Assembly: GCA_032716605.1 (NCBI GenBank)
Contig: CM064480.1
Span: 20,609,651-20,673,650 of the forward strand
Source of the DNA: Paralithodes platypus
Lineage: Eukaryota; Arthropoda; Malacostraca; Decapoda; Lithodidae
DNA: 64,000 nucleotides
Direction: 5' to 3'
A program made the translations under genes and the position numbers. The notes below the pieces were generated by a model that worked only from the letters and a program-made list of their open reading frames with translations, was not told where the DNA came from and ran no database searches. Every line of letters begins with the position of its first letter. Within the stretch, counting starts at the first letter, position 1. This document shows, one piece after another, positions 42,818 through 54,058 of the stretch.

Positions 42818-45782
42818 ATGCCTCTTGTTACTCTTTGTGCTACACCCACTTGCTCTCGCATTCCGGTCTTTGCACATGAACTCTGCGTTAAGTGCCTAGT
42901 AACCTCTGGGTTACTAAGAGGTGTCCCATTTGCTCTGAGCTACGTTCTGAATTGTTTAGTAAGAGAGACCAATCGTGCCTAGTGGCACTGAAAGAAATTA
43001 AGATTTTGTTTAATGCCTATTCAAAAGACATTGCCCATAAGGGCAATGTCATCATTCATTGTGATGATGAAGCTCTCTGGGAGCATCTAGTTATAAAATC
43101 ACTGGTTCTTAAATCACCTGCTAAATCAACTCCAAAATCTAAAGCTAAGCCCAAAATTCTATCGAAAGAGTTAGTGAGTAGCAGTGATAGTGACTCGAGC
43201 AAGGCAACGCCCCCCGGCCGCCACACGAGGGCGCGTTCGCCTTCACCACGGGACCAGTCCAGGTCCAGGTCAAGGTCGCCCCTCAAGCGGTCCAAGCAGT
43301 CTTCAGCAGAGACTTCTAGGTCTCACAAGAGACATAAGGATGACGCGGCGGCGTCAAGCCACAGGAAATCTGATAAGGGTCATAAAAGTTCCCGCAAGGA
43401 GGAGACGCAGTCGCGGCACCGGCTAACGCCGGAGTCGCGGCCACCACCCTCCGCCTCTACCAATCTGGCAGCTCCGAGGTAGGGACGGAGGGGGCTGAGT
43501 CGACTCCCAGGGACGGGTCTGAGGAGTCTTTGGGGTACAAAGAGATGTTCATTTTGCCATTCCAAAATTAAACTTTAACTTACCATTACGTAGGCCTCCC
43601 ATAGCTTCTCAGAGAGTGTTAGCTGAACAATACCGTGGCTACACGGCTAGTGGACACCAGGACTATGAAGGTTCTCAAGGAAGTCAAGTGATACCAGACT
43701 CCCAGAATCCTATTGAACAATGGCGTAGCGTGTGGAGGCACTCTGAACCCTTAAAGGTGGGGGTGCATGGGTTGAGCTAAACATGGAATAATAATCACCA
43801 ACCCTACACATAATTATCTTGATAAATGCAATGGCACTGAAATAATTATTTACAATGGTATAAGGATTTTCTGGATCATCTACACCAGACCTGTGACATC
43901 ATAGTGACGTCACACCAGTATCCTCATCCTGGACTGAATGGTGGACTTACACTCCTATGACGTCACAGGTCCGGTTTAGACGATCCACAATATCCTTTAT
44001 ACCATTGTTAATAACTATTTCGGTGCCATTGCATTTTGCAAGATAATTATGTGTAGGCTGGCGATTATTATTCCATGTTTATCTCAACCCATGCACCCCC
44101 TCCTTTAAGTGTAGAGACCAATGGTCAGGCACAGGGAGATACTAGGGAAAGTGCTAATATAGAAACCATCCCATCATCAGTACCAGATTTAGTGTGGCCA
44201 GAGAATGTCCGGTTGTCTGAGCTCCGGCGACAACCGGTAGTGGAAATACATGAAGAGCCGGAGGACGTGGAACTGTCCTCAGCTCAACCAGGACAAATTG
44301 AGGAAGGGTCAGAAGTGGTATCTGAATCATCCAAAGGGTCACACAGTAAGTGTATAACAACCGATGATCTTGACTACATATTACATAGGGTTATGAGACA
44401 ATACAATGTTCCTCAGCAACCTCAGGAGACTCCCACAGCTACGCCGGGAGCTCCCCCGATTGGTTCAGTTGTGCGACCACTAGAACCTACCAGAGTTGTT
44501 GTGCCACCTAATATGTCACTTCCCCCTATTAACGTAACTCAGGCGACTACCTCGGCGAGTGGCACTGCAGTGCCCGCCTCCTTGATGACTACCAATGTCC
44601 GTGTCATCACAGACATTACTCCCCCTCCTCTAGATAAACTAGTGAGTGGGTAATTGAGATGAGTAAGAACAAGAAGTTAAGAGCCAAAGACAAACAGGGT
44701 CAACTCTTAGATGTAACAATCAAGGCTATCCCCAATGTTTATTTTTATGATTTTTTTGTATATTCACCTACCTCGGCTTTACCTCCTTCCTCATCTGCTC
44801 GACTCTTTGCGGATTGGACAAAGACTGACGGCGTAAACTATATAAAATCTCTCAATACGCTAACGCCGGAGTTGGATACAACTCCAGTGCTAGATCAGTC
44901 AAACAATCCAGTCTTGCAGGTGGGGCAGGTAGGTCTAGGTCCGTGGAGGGACTGGGAGATTGAGGCGCAACAATTCGCAGCAACAATAACGTCAAAATCC
45001 TCCCATCAAATTCCTCAAGACAACCATCTTTGGTTTTCATTACCAATAAATCACGCAGGAGGGGTTCCGCCTGCACTTTTTGAATTCCTTTCTGCCCCTA
45101 AGTTGTCACTAGGGACTTGCAGGAGCCCTTTTCTACCCCCCTCCCCCCCCCCCCCCCTTCGGCACACCTGGATAGAGACTTTAAATTGAGGAATAAAGCT
45201 TACAGACTCTTTTCACAATTTTTGCTAAGTCGCCAAATAGCCCAGTCCCTCACCAGGACTATAGCAGCTATTTCTGATCAGGATGTTAAGAAGGCCACGG
45301 ATTTATTCCGGCGGCTTCTGTTACAGAATTCCATTCAGTCTTTGGGGGACATACGGATAGCCTTGTTGGAGGCTGTCCGTGCACGTCAAGATCTGAGAGT
45401 GTATATGGTGAAAAAGTTACCGGACGACATTAGTCGCCGGGTAACCTTGTCACCAGTGTTAACTTCATCTTTGCTGAACCCTGAGACTTGGAAAGCAGTG
45501 TACAATATGGTGGACAGCTTACAGCCAACTACTTCCCAGGCTAGGAAGGATCACTTTAAGAAACCATACTCCAAGCCTAAGAGCAGTGGTAAGTCCCAAA
45601 CTAGTGGTTCCAAGCCCTTTCAGGGCCCCATGTCTCCTCCGGCACAGGGAAGTACTTCGCTCAAGCCTAAACAGGGAAAACAATCAGGAAAGTGGTATAA
45701 GAATAAGTCACAACACAAATCAGTTCAGGGATCGACATCTGCCAAAACCAGTCAGCCGTCTAACCCTACCCCTCCACCATAA
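42818..45782 (+). pseudogene. DIRS C gag, broken by frameshifts and a MITE
   Basis: Starts MPLVTLCATPTC at 42818 with C7, C12, H20, C23, C26 spaced as in A and B. A frameshift near 42890 leads to the frame with the second Cys pair (KRCPICSEL). An RS region follows (RARSPSPRDQSRSRSRSPLKRS, about 43230-43290). Sequence then passes through frame changes near 43490 and 43570, the MITE at 43755-44104, and continues SVETNGQ to TNVRVITDITPPPLDK (44653). After a stop the frame 44659-45189 gives VLDVTIKA-like and GPWRDWEIEAQQFA. A poly-C run (45142-45158) shifts frame, and 45117-45782 ends with LLEAVRARQDLRV and a Lys/Gly/Ser-rich tail. Same protein as DIRS A Gag, inactive here. Confidence 0.85.
43755..44104. 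mobile_element. TTAA-flanked MITE with about 145-bp inverted repeats
   Basis: 350 bp between TTAA (43751-43754) and TTAA (44105-44108). Ends AGGTGGGGGTGCATGGGTTG and the inverse, continuing as inverted repeats almost to the middle, so the element folds into a long hairpin. Removing it and one TTAA keeps the gag frame in phase. TTAA targeting suggests piggyBac-type mobilisation, but the termini are unlike the resident piggyBac. Confidence 0.85.
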
Positions 45783-45784
45783 AA

Positions 45785-46485
45785 AAAAACTAGTCACACT
45801 TCAAACTCTCTCTCTCCCGGGGCCTATCGCAGGCGAGTTAGATCTGAGGGTAGTTCCTCTGGACAGACCCAGTCAAGTAACTGGATCATTTCGGGCGTGT
45901 CACCGGGCCTGGCCCCAGGAAACTTGGGCAAGGACAGTGGTACGCAAGGGCATCACCTGGCGGTGGCTCCGGCGACCTCGTTTACGTCAAACTCTAGAAG
46001 TCACACATGTTTCTTTAGAGGTGGAGTCACTAGTCCAGGAAATGATCACCAAGCATATCATTGTCCCGGTCAATCCAACTTGCCCTGTTTTCACGTCCAG
46101 ACTTTTTCTCGTACCAAAGAGGGACAGTGTTCAGATGAGACCAGTCGTAGATCTATCTAGTTTGAACACACACATTCACAACGCATCACTCAGGATGCTC
46201 ACTGTGAATCACATCAGGCTAACACTTCGGCCCCAAGGGTGGCTGTGCTCGTTAGACCTGACAGACGCCTATTGGTATGTCCCGGTAAACAAAAGGTTCC
46301 AAAAATTCCTCACCTTGAGGATCAGGCAAGAGACTTATGTCTTTCAGAGAATGCCATTCGGGTTGAACCTAGCACCGAGAATATTCACGAAATTAGTCCG
46401 GCAGGCCCTCATGCCAATGTTAAATCAGGGGATCAAGGTGTTGTGGTACCTAGACGACTGACTGGTAGTGGCGGAGTCAGAGAGT
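45785..46485 (+). pseudogene. DIRS C reverse transcriptase, N-terminal part
   Basis: Same frame and motifs as DIRS A RT: RKGITWRWLRRPRLRQ, VSLEVESLVQEM, MRPVVDLSSLNTHI, CSLDLTDAYWYVPVN, QRMPFGLNLAPR, then the catalytic LWYLDD. The next codon is TGA (46459-46461) where A has tryptophan. The coding sequence is cut after codon CTA (46486-46488) by the Gypsy element and resumes in phase at 55911. Confidence 0.87.
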
Positions 46486-46489
46486 CTAT

Positions 46490-48337
46490 TGTTACGAACT
46501 GGCACTCGGGTACAATCAGGACTCAATCAGGACTCGAATACGGCTCGCTGCCACAACGGAAACACACGATCCCAACCCCTGAGTACTGCCAGCCGAACAA
46601 AAAACACCAATACCCTCCAGAGTTCAATCTGCTATAACGGGGTATACAAGAACTCGGTACTAGTGTTCAACAACAGACTAATAAAGAGACAGGAATTATC
46701 TAGTCTGGTCAACAATCAAACAATGAAGTAAGAAACAACAACACCAAAGAATAGTGTTGGCCGAAGCCGAAGTAATCCACCCTTGACTATGAACTTAAGA
46801 AGTCCACCACCCTCTACTTCGGATCGGCACTATTACGTTACGTTAATTAATAGTCCTTAAGCATCGAGCAAGGAATCTTCTGAAAAAAGTTAGATGCTTC
46901 TCGGATGCTCGTAAGAAGTACGTATCGGATTTTGAACAGTAATTCAATAAGCAAAAACACTGGCAATTAAATACTATTAAAGGCTTAAATTGGCATAAGA
47001 ATAATTAAAAGAATATGCAATAATAAATGGCAAACATTAAAAAGAAGTACTCCGCAAATGCAACGGCAATAGCCTACTCGGATTGTGCTCGTGGGCCACT
47101 AATCACTAAAGTAGCCAAGCTTGCAACACATGAAATCAATAGTGCATAAACAATATCATACATAAGGAAAGCTTCAATACTATTCTGTATCTACTAATCG
47201 AGTAAAGTCTAGCTGGGGTACTGTAGGCAAAAAGGTAGCAGTGACTGAGCAAAAACGGCTCGTAGCCTAGCGAAGTCCTCACAACTGTTTAAAGTATTAC
47301 ATTAAAACTAACAAGTGCACTTTGAGAAATCCAGATCCCTTGTATCTGGTTTTCTCCCGGCTCCTTGACAAAGTAAAAACAAACTGTTAATAAAATACAG
47401 GGTGGTTAGGCTCTTGCCCTCACGCACTGTAAATTATTAACTCAACACAGTCAGCCGCGAAGACAACCTAGGCTTCACTGAACCGAAACGAGTATGCAGG
47501 TTTATCGCTTAACCACTGCATCAAGCAACAACTCGTAACACAGAAAAGCCTTACCCCAGTCTAGCATTACCTAGACTAGCAGAAAACAGGAATAATAATA
47601 ATAACACACAGGGAAATGCATATACAAGTGCAACAAACATAAATCAATCCTATTCTAAGTCAACCCTTCCAAAATAGGCTATCTAATAGGCAAGTATCTC
47701 GTGAGAACTCAAGCGATAATACGTTGGCTGACTAGCTCTGCACCAACGGGACCATGGAAGTTAAACAGGGTAGGGAAAAGAGGAATAAGAATGTAAGGTA
47801 GTAGAGAAAGTTCCCATCAGTCAGAAGAATATATATAGTTAGCAAGGGAAATGAGAAGTCGCTCTGCCTAATGAGTTCTGATGAAAAAATGGCTAGACTT
47901 CCCTTTTATACCCGGCCCTCTAGTGAGCCCAACATGAACTACTAAGGACCGCCCACTGACAACCATTACGTAATTTCTCTCTCTCCTCTGGGATACACAA
48001 AGGCTCCCCTAGCACTGAGGGAGGGAGGAATGCGAGTGAGTTAGGCCCACCTCCCGCCTGGCGCACCCACTGACCCCCAACTGTGGCTGTTTCTCTTCCC
48101 ATCATTACAAATAAGTTTTACACATAATACTTATAACTAATGATATAAAATAGAACTCGTTGACTCAGATGAAAACAAAATACATATTCATAATACTTAT
48201 AGTACAACGGCTCACATGAACTAAGTTAGGAAACTCTACATAGACTACAGCCAAAGTTCCTGCCCTGACGATCCTAGCGAGAGTGGGGCATGACTAGGCG
48301 TTCTGTACAGCATGCTCACACGTGGACATGCGTCACA
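46490..48337 (-). repeat. Gypsy element 3' LTR (coding sense)
   Basis: Coding-strand ends TGTGACGC...CGTAACA. An AT-rich TATATATA (about 47829) could be a TATA box in coding orientation. Differs from the other LTR at scattered positions and by a small replacement near the 46510 end. Confidence 0.92.
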
Positions 48338-48350
48338 CCTCCCCCAAGAT
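48338..48350 (-). other. Polypurine tract of the Gypsy element
   Basis: Reads ATCTTGGGGGAGG on the coding strand, directly before the 3' LTR; site where plus-strand DNA synthesis is primed in LTR elements. Bases 48351-48731, between it and the Gag-Pol stop, hold no gene. Confidence 0.8.
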
Positions 48351-48731
48351 TTTACTCGCTCAACCCTGAGCTAAAATCTGACAAACACAGAACCCCATCA
48401 AGCCCCTCACACCCAGCGACCGCACCTGAGTTACAAAGCTGAGTTTATCACCAAAACACATCTTATTATTAAAAAAAAAAATCACATTTTATAACTCCTC
48501 CCAACAATAGCAAAAAGACACAATATCATGCTCCCAGAGCGAGCTTACAGCAGCTCAGCCGTTTGATAGTTCGTGGACTACTCAAACTCTATAGGCTATG
48601 ACAAACTTATGCGATTACCTATATCAAAAGAAAGAGTTTTTATACGATTTTTATATTTTAATATGTTTTTCCCGGCTGCACTATAAGGGCAGCCTATTTT
48701 CCTCCACTCAAACCCACACACCTGTGATAGC

Positions 48732-51700
48732 CTAGGACTGATCATCCACCCTTGATAAACAATCCGCGATCACATTGTCACATCCACCAATATGACGGAT
48801 GTCCAGGTTATACTCCTGCAACATCAAAGACCACCTGGTCAGTCTCATATTGCGATTGTGAAATTGAATCAGGAATCTCAAAGGGTGATGATCAGTGTAG
48901 ATAACCACGACTGGGCCATAGGCTGGAACATACACCTCGAAGTGCCTGAGCGACAGCACAATCGCCAGTAATTCCTTTTCTATTGTAGAATAGTTCTTTT
49001 GTGCAGCATTGAACTTCTTAGAAAAGAAACTTACTGGGTGTTCCACACCTTCATTGTCTGTCTGTAGCAAGACGGCACCAGCCCCTACACCACTAGCATC
49101 TGTTGCCAGCTGAAAAGGCCTGTTAAAGTCTGGGGCCCTGAGTATCGGGTGAGTACATAGCAAATGTTTCACCAAAGTGAAAGCCTTTTCACACTCAGGT
49201 GCCCACAAAAACTTTTTGTCTTTAGATAACAAATCTGTGAGAGGTGCCAACACCGTTGAGTAACCTTTTATGAAGCGTCTGTAGTAGCCTATCATACCCA
49301 AGAATCTCATAATCTGCTTCTTGGTTGTTGGGTGCGGAAATTTATTGATAGCCTGTACCTTGTTCTGAGGAGGGCACACCTGTCCCCTTCCCACTACAAA
49401 CCCAAGGTACTGCACAGTGGCTTTTACGAAGTCACACTTTGCCAAGTTTACTACCAGACCTGCTTCACTAAGTTTCCGGAACAAGGTCTCAAGGTGCTCA
49501 CAATGGCTCTCAAAGTCGTCATCATAAATGATTACATCGTCCAAATATACGGTGCAATTTGGAATGTCCTTTACAATTTCATTTATCAGGTTCTGAAACG
49601 TTGCTGGTGCATTCTTAAGTCCGTAAGGCATGACATTGCACCGGTAGGTACTCCCGTCCACAACAAAACCACATACTTCTTTAGCACGCTCGGACAAAGG
49701 TACTTGCCAGTAACCTTTTACTAAATCTACTTTAGACAAAAAACGAGCATTACCAATTTTGTCAACACTATCATCAACCCGAGGAAGAGGATATGGGTTA
49801 GTTGGAGTCAAACCGTTTAACCTACGGAAATCAATAGAAAAGCGTACCTTGCCATCTGGCTTAGGCTGCAGTGTTACGGGGGAAGTCCACTTAACTGTGC
49901 CTTTCTCTATCAACCCTCTACCGAGCATATACTCCAACTCATCCCTCAGAGGTGGTAGTTTTATGGGGGGCACACGGTACGGGATTGACTTAAAGGGTAT
50001 ATGGTCCCCCACGTCAACATCATGCATAGCCTGAGTAGTGAGGCCTGGGTGTTCAGCAAATACAGTGGGGTATGAACCGAACAACTGACGGATAGCATCA
50101 AACTGCGGCTCAGGCAAATGAGCTATAGCCTCGTCAGCCCTTAGGCTCGAGTTCCCCGCCCACTGATCCGCTGAAACATGTTGATCCCAGCTATCCTCCT
50201 CTGAAGCTTGACTGTCCCCCTCTCCTTCTCCACCACGGCCGCAACAAGCCAACACAGGGACAGTGAGAGGCTCAGAGGGGCGCCTCACATACTCTTTAAT
50301 AAGGTTTACGTGACATAACTGGTTCTTTTTCCTCCTGTCTGGAGTGGCAACAAGGTAATCTAAGTCTGAAATTTTTTCTACAATTTTATAAGGTCCAGTG
50401 TACTTCGCAGAGAGGGGGTTACCAACCAAAGGCAACAAAATTAATACCTCTTGTCCTACAGTGAACTTCCGGAGCCTCACTTTGCGATCATACCTGTCCT
50501 TCATCAAAGCTTGTGATTCTGTCAAATTTCTACCTGCCATCTCCAGACTCTTAAGCATGCACTCACGGCTTTCAAGCACATACTTTAATAATGGACAAGG
50601 CTGCACAGTCCCCTCCCAAATTTCTTTCAGCATGTTAAGGGGGCCCCTGACACGGTGTCCAAAAATCAGCTCGTTAGGACTAAATCCCAGGCTCTCACCA
50701 GGTACCTCCCGAGCAGCAAACAGCACATAAGGCAATCCAAGATCCCAATCCATACCGTTGTCAGCACAATAACACCTGAGCATGCTTTTAAGTGTAGCAT
50801 GCCACCGCTCAAGCACCCCTTGACTCTCAGGTTGATACGCTGACGATACTACTGCTCGTATCCCATGCTGTTGCATTGTTTGCTTGAACATGTTGGAGGT
50901 GAAATTAGATCCCTGATCAGACTGAATCTCCTCCGGGTACCCGTACCTTGAGAAGTACCACAACAAGTTACTGACTACCGTCTTAGCCATTCCATTTTTC
51001 ATAGGGTATGCATTGGGGTATCTAGTGGCAACATCCATTATGGTTAACACAAATTTATTTCCAGCCTTAGTGGGAGGGAGTGGACCAACCATGTCAACAA
51101 TAATTTTACTAAAGGGTGGCCCAATCACAGGAATAGGGTGTAACGGAGCCTTAGGAATAACTTGGTTCGGTTTCCCGACACGTTGACAAATATCACATGA
51201 GTTTATCCATGACTGCACATGAGACTTCATCCCAGGCCACCAAAACAATTTCCCCAAAGCCGCCACCGTTTTCTTGGCACCCAAATGTCCTGATAATGGA
51301 GAATCATGAGCCAACCTAAGCAAACTTTCCCTGCAGCCCTCTGGCACGACCAGCTGGTCAACTGTACCTGATCCGCCCTCCCAGTTCCTTTTAGGATCTT
51401 GATATTGGTGGTATAAAATTCCATTAACGAAAAAAAAATCCCCTGCCTTTGCATCCCTATCTTCTTCGTACTCCACAGCCCCATTGGTACACTGCAAAAC
51501 CTCTGGATCCTCTAATTGCAACTTTCGAATGTCGGTGGGAGCCAACATGTCTAACTGCTTGGTCAACAACTCATGCCCTCCCCCAACATCCAACTTAGAC
51601 ATCCGGTTTTCTCGCTGCAGGTAACGGTGCTGTCTCTGAGTCTCTGCCTCCTCCACTACTTTATCAACTGTGTTAGGCACTGGAGTTACAACAGACTCGG

Positions 51701-53858
51701 TCAAAGGTCCTGCTATTGGGTCTTTTGGGAGAGCCACTGGTTCTAAACTCTTCAAACTTTTCCCAGCCTTCCGCTTCTCCTTAATTCCCTTCCTCCGCTG
51801 TTCTGTGGCCTGGGAAATAGGCTGTGATACCTTAAATGCTTGGGAACGAGTTACCACACATGCCATCTGTTGGCGTTGACAACTCACTACCCACTCTTGT
51901 TCCTCCCTACTCACGTCGGCCGGCCTCTCGGCAACGACTAAAGGTGGAACTTCTAAAGTAGGCACCGCAAAGTCGTTACCGAGAAGAAGGTCGACGCCCT
52001 CCACTGGCAATTTCTCAACGATCCCAACATCTAAGTCCTTAATCACACCATCAACTTCCAGCTCCACACGAACCAACGGGTATGACCTGGTCGCATTAAT
52101 ACCCTGAACAACAACCACCCGTGCCGCATTAATTGGTCGCCCCGTGAAATTCTTCAAAAGTGTCTGTGAAGCTCCAGTATCACGCAAAACTTCCACCTTA
52201 TGCTGGCAACCCGCCCAACTTACCCTACCGGTCCCTCTATGGGCGCAAAAGACATCACGGACAGGGGACGAGCCTTCCTGAGTCTTATACATAGCCTGTG
52301 ACCCTGCCGCTGGCAAACTACCCTGGGTAAATCCAGACGACATTTCAGCCACACCTATGCTGCGCACCAAAGACACGGCTGCAGCTGGCGGCTTACTAGG
52401 ACAAGATTTTGCATAATGCCCCTTCTTTCTACAATGAAAACATTCCACTTCCCCTATCGGTCTCTTCTGATAAGGGGCGGAGTTCTGACCCTTCTGTAAT
52501 GGGACGGCTGTAGTCTTTGGTTCAGTCCTGGTATCTTGGCTTTTAAACTGAGGTTTATATCTATAGTGATTGTCCTGAGCTCGAGGGTTTGGAGTATCGC
52601 GCCCCTTGGGAACTGCATCAACACGCTTTACAGATTCACATCCCCTGATTAGCGACAACCTGAGGTCAGCCATCTCAGCTGCCTCTTGAAGAGTTCTTGG
52701 GTTCTTTTCTTTAATATTTAAAGTCATTTCTGCACCAGTACACTTATAAAACTGCTCAAGCAGAAACAGCTCAGTCAACTGTTCTGCCGTCTCAGCTTTC
52801 TCAGAACGTGTCCAGTTTTTAAGTGCATCTTTTAAGTCCCGGGCATGTTCAAGAAAGGTCGCCTCCCTAGTCTTTGTAACACCCCGAAACTTCAATCGAT
52901 ATGTTTCCGGTTGCAACTCGTATGCCCGTAGGACAGCTCTCTTCAATTCTGGGTAGTCAATGCAAGACTCTAAAGGCAGTGCATCATAAGCCTTCAGACC
53001 CTTACCCGTAAGTCTTGAGGAGACTAGAGCTGCCCACTTCTCTTCAGGCCAATTATGCTCCCTACACTTCTTCTCAAAACGATTAAAAAATTCTGTGACT
53101 TCAGTTTCACTAAATACCGGCACCAATTTGACTAAGTGGGCCAAGGACTGTTCTCTTACTTGGCCCTCACGGTCCATCCGAGTCCCTGTCGACTCTGCAC
53201 GAGTCTTATCTAAATCTAATTTAGCACAATATTTCTCTGAGTCGTACCTAAGCTCAGCCTCATGCCTCCTGGTCTCATCCTCCTGCCTCCTAACCTCAAT
53301 CTCATGCCTCCTCGTCTCATCCTCCTGCCTCCTGGTCTCATCCTCCTGCTTCCTAGCCTCAATCTTAGCAAGCTCAAGTCTAAATACCATATCTGGAGAC
53401 AGGCAGGAAGAGGGAGCTGCCACTACTGAAGGAGGGGGGGCAAAAACTGGGGAACCACCACGTGCACCACCCGAGGGCACTCCAATCTGCCAATTCTCAT
53501 CCCTCTGTGGGAGAGTGCTAACCTCCGGTAACTGAGTGGACAGCACTGTGGGAGTCGAGTGAGAGGGGATCTGGGGAGGAACCCCCCCAAACGCCCTCTC
53601 CTCCGAAACCCCATGTCGCCCACGCAACACCCAGAAAATCAGCTCCCCCTTGGACATCCCTGCTACATTGGAAATGCCCAAAACCTTGGCTATCAGGTGC
53701 AAGCCACAAACATCCACCCCAGTCAGCCTCTCCTCCATCACGTGGTACCGCTTACTCACAAAAACTCTAGCATCCTCCTCACTGGTTACTAACGGCACAC
53801 CTTCAAATGACATCTCTCGCTCATCGTCAGTGCTAATGCACGACATACTGAAGTCCAC
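48732..53858 (-). CDS. Gypsy (Gmr1-like) Gag-Pol polyprotein, 1,708 aa
   Basis: One uninterrupted frame. Charged coiled coil about 160-220 with repeated RRQEDETRRHE; SCAN/retrotransposon-type Gag helices about 245-405; zinc knuckle C473-x2-C476-x4-H481-x4-C486; aspartic protease D560-T-G-A. Integrase follows: H851-x6-H858-x29-C888-x2-C891, catalytic D922, D981, E1017 (D-x58-D-x35-E), and a GPY/F-like module near 1155. RT comes after integrase: KVDLVKGYWQ (D1378) and YLDD 1438-1441. RNase H: D1587, E1629, D1656, D1699. Gag and Pol share one frame with no visible stop or frameshift, so all products would come from proteolysis. All key catalytic residues are present; the element looks intact. 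Confidence 0.95.
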   Translation of the reverse strand: MDFSMSCISTDDEREMSFEGVPLVTSEEDARVFVSKRYHVMEERLTGVDVCGLHLIAKVLGISNVAGMSKGELIFWVLRGRHGVSEERAFGGVPPQIPSHSTPTVLSTQLPEVSTLPQRDENWQIGVPSGGARGGSPVFAPPPSVVAAPSSCLSPDMVFRLELAKIEARKQEDETRRQEDETRRHEIEVRRQEDETRRHEAELRYDSEKYCAKLDLDKTRAESTGTRMDREGQVREQSLAHLVKLVPVFSETEVTEFFNRFEKKCREHNWPEEKWAALVSSRLTGKGLKAYDALPLESCIDYPELKRAVLRAYELQPETYRLKFRGVTKTREATFLEHARDLKDALKNWTRSEKAETAEQLTELFLLEQFYKCTGAEMTLNIKEKNPRTLQEAAEMADLRLSLIRGCESVKRVDAVPKGRDTPNPRAQDNHYRYKPQFKSQDTRTEPKTTAVPLQKGQNSAPYQKRPIGEVECFHCRKKGHYAKSCPSKPPAAAVSLVRSIGVAEMSSGFTQGSLPAAGSQAMYKTQEGSSPVRDVFCAHRGTGRVSWAGCQHKVEVLRDTGASQTLLKNFTGRPINAARVVVVQGINATRSYPLVRVELEVDGVIKDLDVGIVEKLPVEGVDLLLGNDFAVPTLEVPPLVVAERPADVSREEQEWVVSCQRQQMACVVTRSQAFKVSQPISQATEQRRKGIKEKRKAGKSLKSLEPVALPKDPIAGPLTESVVTPVPNTVDKVVEEAETQRQHRYLQRENRMSKLDVGGGHELLTKQLDMLAPTDIRKLQLEDPEVLQCTNGAVEYEEDRDAKAGDFFFVNGILYHQYQDPKRNWEGGSGTVDQLVVPEGCRESLLRLAHDSPLSGHLGAKKTVAALGKLFWWPGMKSHVQSWINSCDICQRVGKPNQVIPKAPLHPIPVIGPPFSKIIVDMVGPLPPTKAGNKFVLTIMDVATRYPNAYPMKNGMAKTVVSNLLWYFSRYGYPEEIQSDQGSNFTSNMFKQTMQQHGIRAVVSSAYQPESQGVLERWHATLKSMLRCYCADNGMDWDLGLPYVLFAAREVPGESLGFSPNELIFGHRVRGPLNMLKEIWEGTVQPCPLLKYVLESRECMLKSLEMAGRNLTESQALMKDRYDRKVRLRKFTVGQEVLILLPLVGNPLSAKYTGPYKIVEKISDLDYLVATPDRRKKNQLCHVNLIKEYVRRPSEPLTVPVLACCGRGGEGEGDSQASEEDSWDQHVSADQWAGNSSLRADEAIAHLPEPQFDAIRQLFGSYPTVFAEHPGLTTQAMHDVDVGDHIPFKSIPYRVPPIKLPPLRDELEYMLGRGLIEKGTVKWTSPVTLQPKPDGKVRFSIDFRRLNGLTPTNPYPLPRVDDSVDKIGNARFLSKVDLVKGYWQVPLSERAKEVCGFVVDGSTYRCNVMPYGLKNAPATFQNLINEIVKDIPNCTVYLDDVIIYDDDFESHCEHLETLFRKLSEAGLVVNLAKCDFVKATVQYLGFVVGRGQVCPPQNKVQAINKFPHPTTKKQIMRFLGMIGYYRRFIKGYSTVLAPLTDLLSKDKKFLWAPECEKAFTLVKHLLCTHPILRAPDFNRPFQLATDASGVGAGAVLLQTDNEGVEHPVSFFSKKFNAAQKNYSTIEKELLAIVLSLRHFEVYVPAYGPVVVIYTDHHPLRFLIQFHNRNMRLTRWSLMLQEYNLDIRHIGGCDNVIADCLSRVDDQS

Positions 53859-54039
53859 AAAAAAATTCTCGAGACAAAAGTGTTAAACTTCCTATGCAAG
53901 CACTAATTACTAAATTAACTGGAGTCTCTTAAATGATTTACTAATTGCCATACAAAAAAAATATTCTTCAATATGCACGCTAAAATACAAACAAACAAAT
54001 GTTGTACAACTCTGCAAAAATTTATACTGTTCACAAAAT

Positions 54040-54056
54040 CCTAAGCAAGGTCGCCA
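54040..54056 (-). other. Primer binding site of the Gypsy element
   Basis: TGGCGACCTTGCTTAGG on the coding strand, two bases after the 5' LTR end. The TGG start complements a tRNA CCA end; the tRNA is not identified. The leader continues to the Gag-Pol ATG at 53858. Confidence 0.7.
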
Positions 54057-54058
54057 TT

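Noticed and set aside
48351..48731. Envelope-like gene downstream of pol
   Set aside because: No open frame of size exists between the Gag-Pol stop and the polypurine tract.
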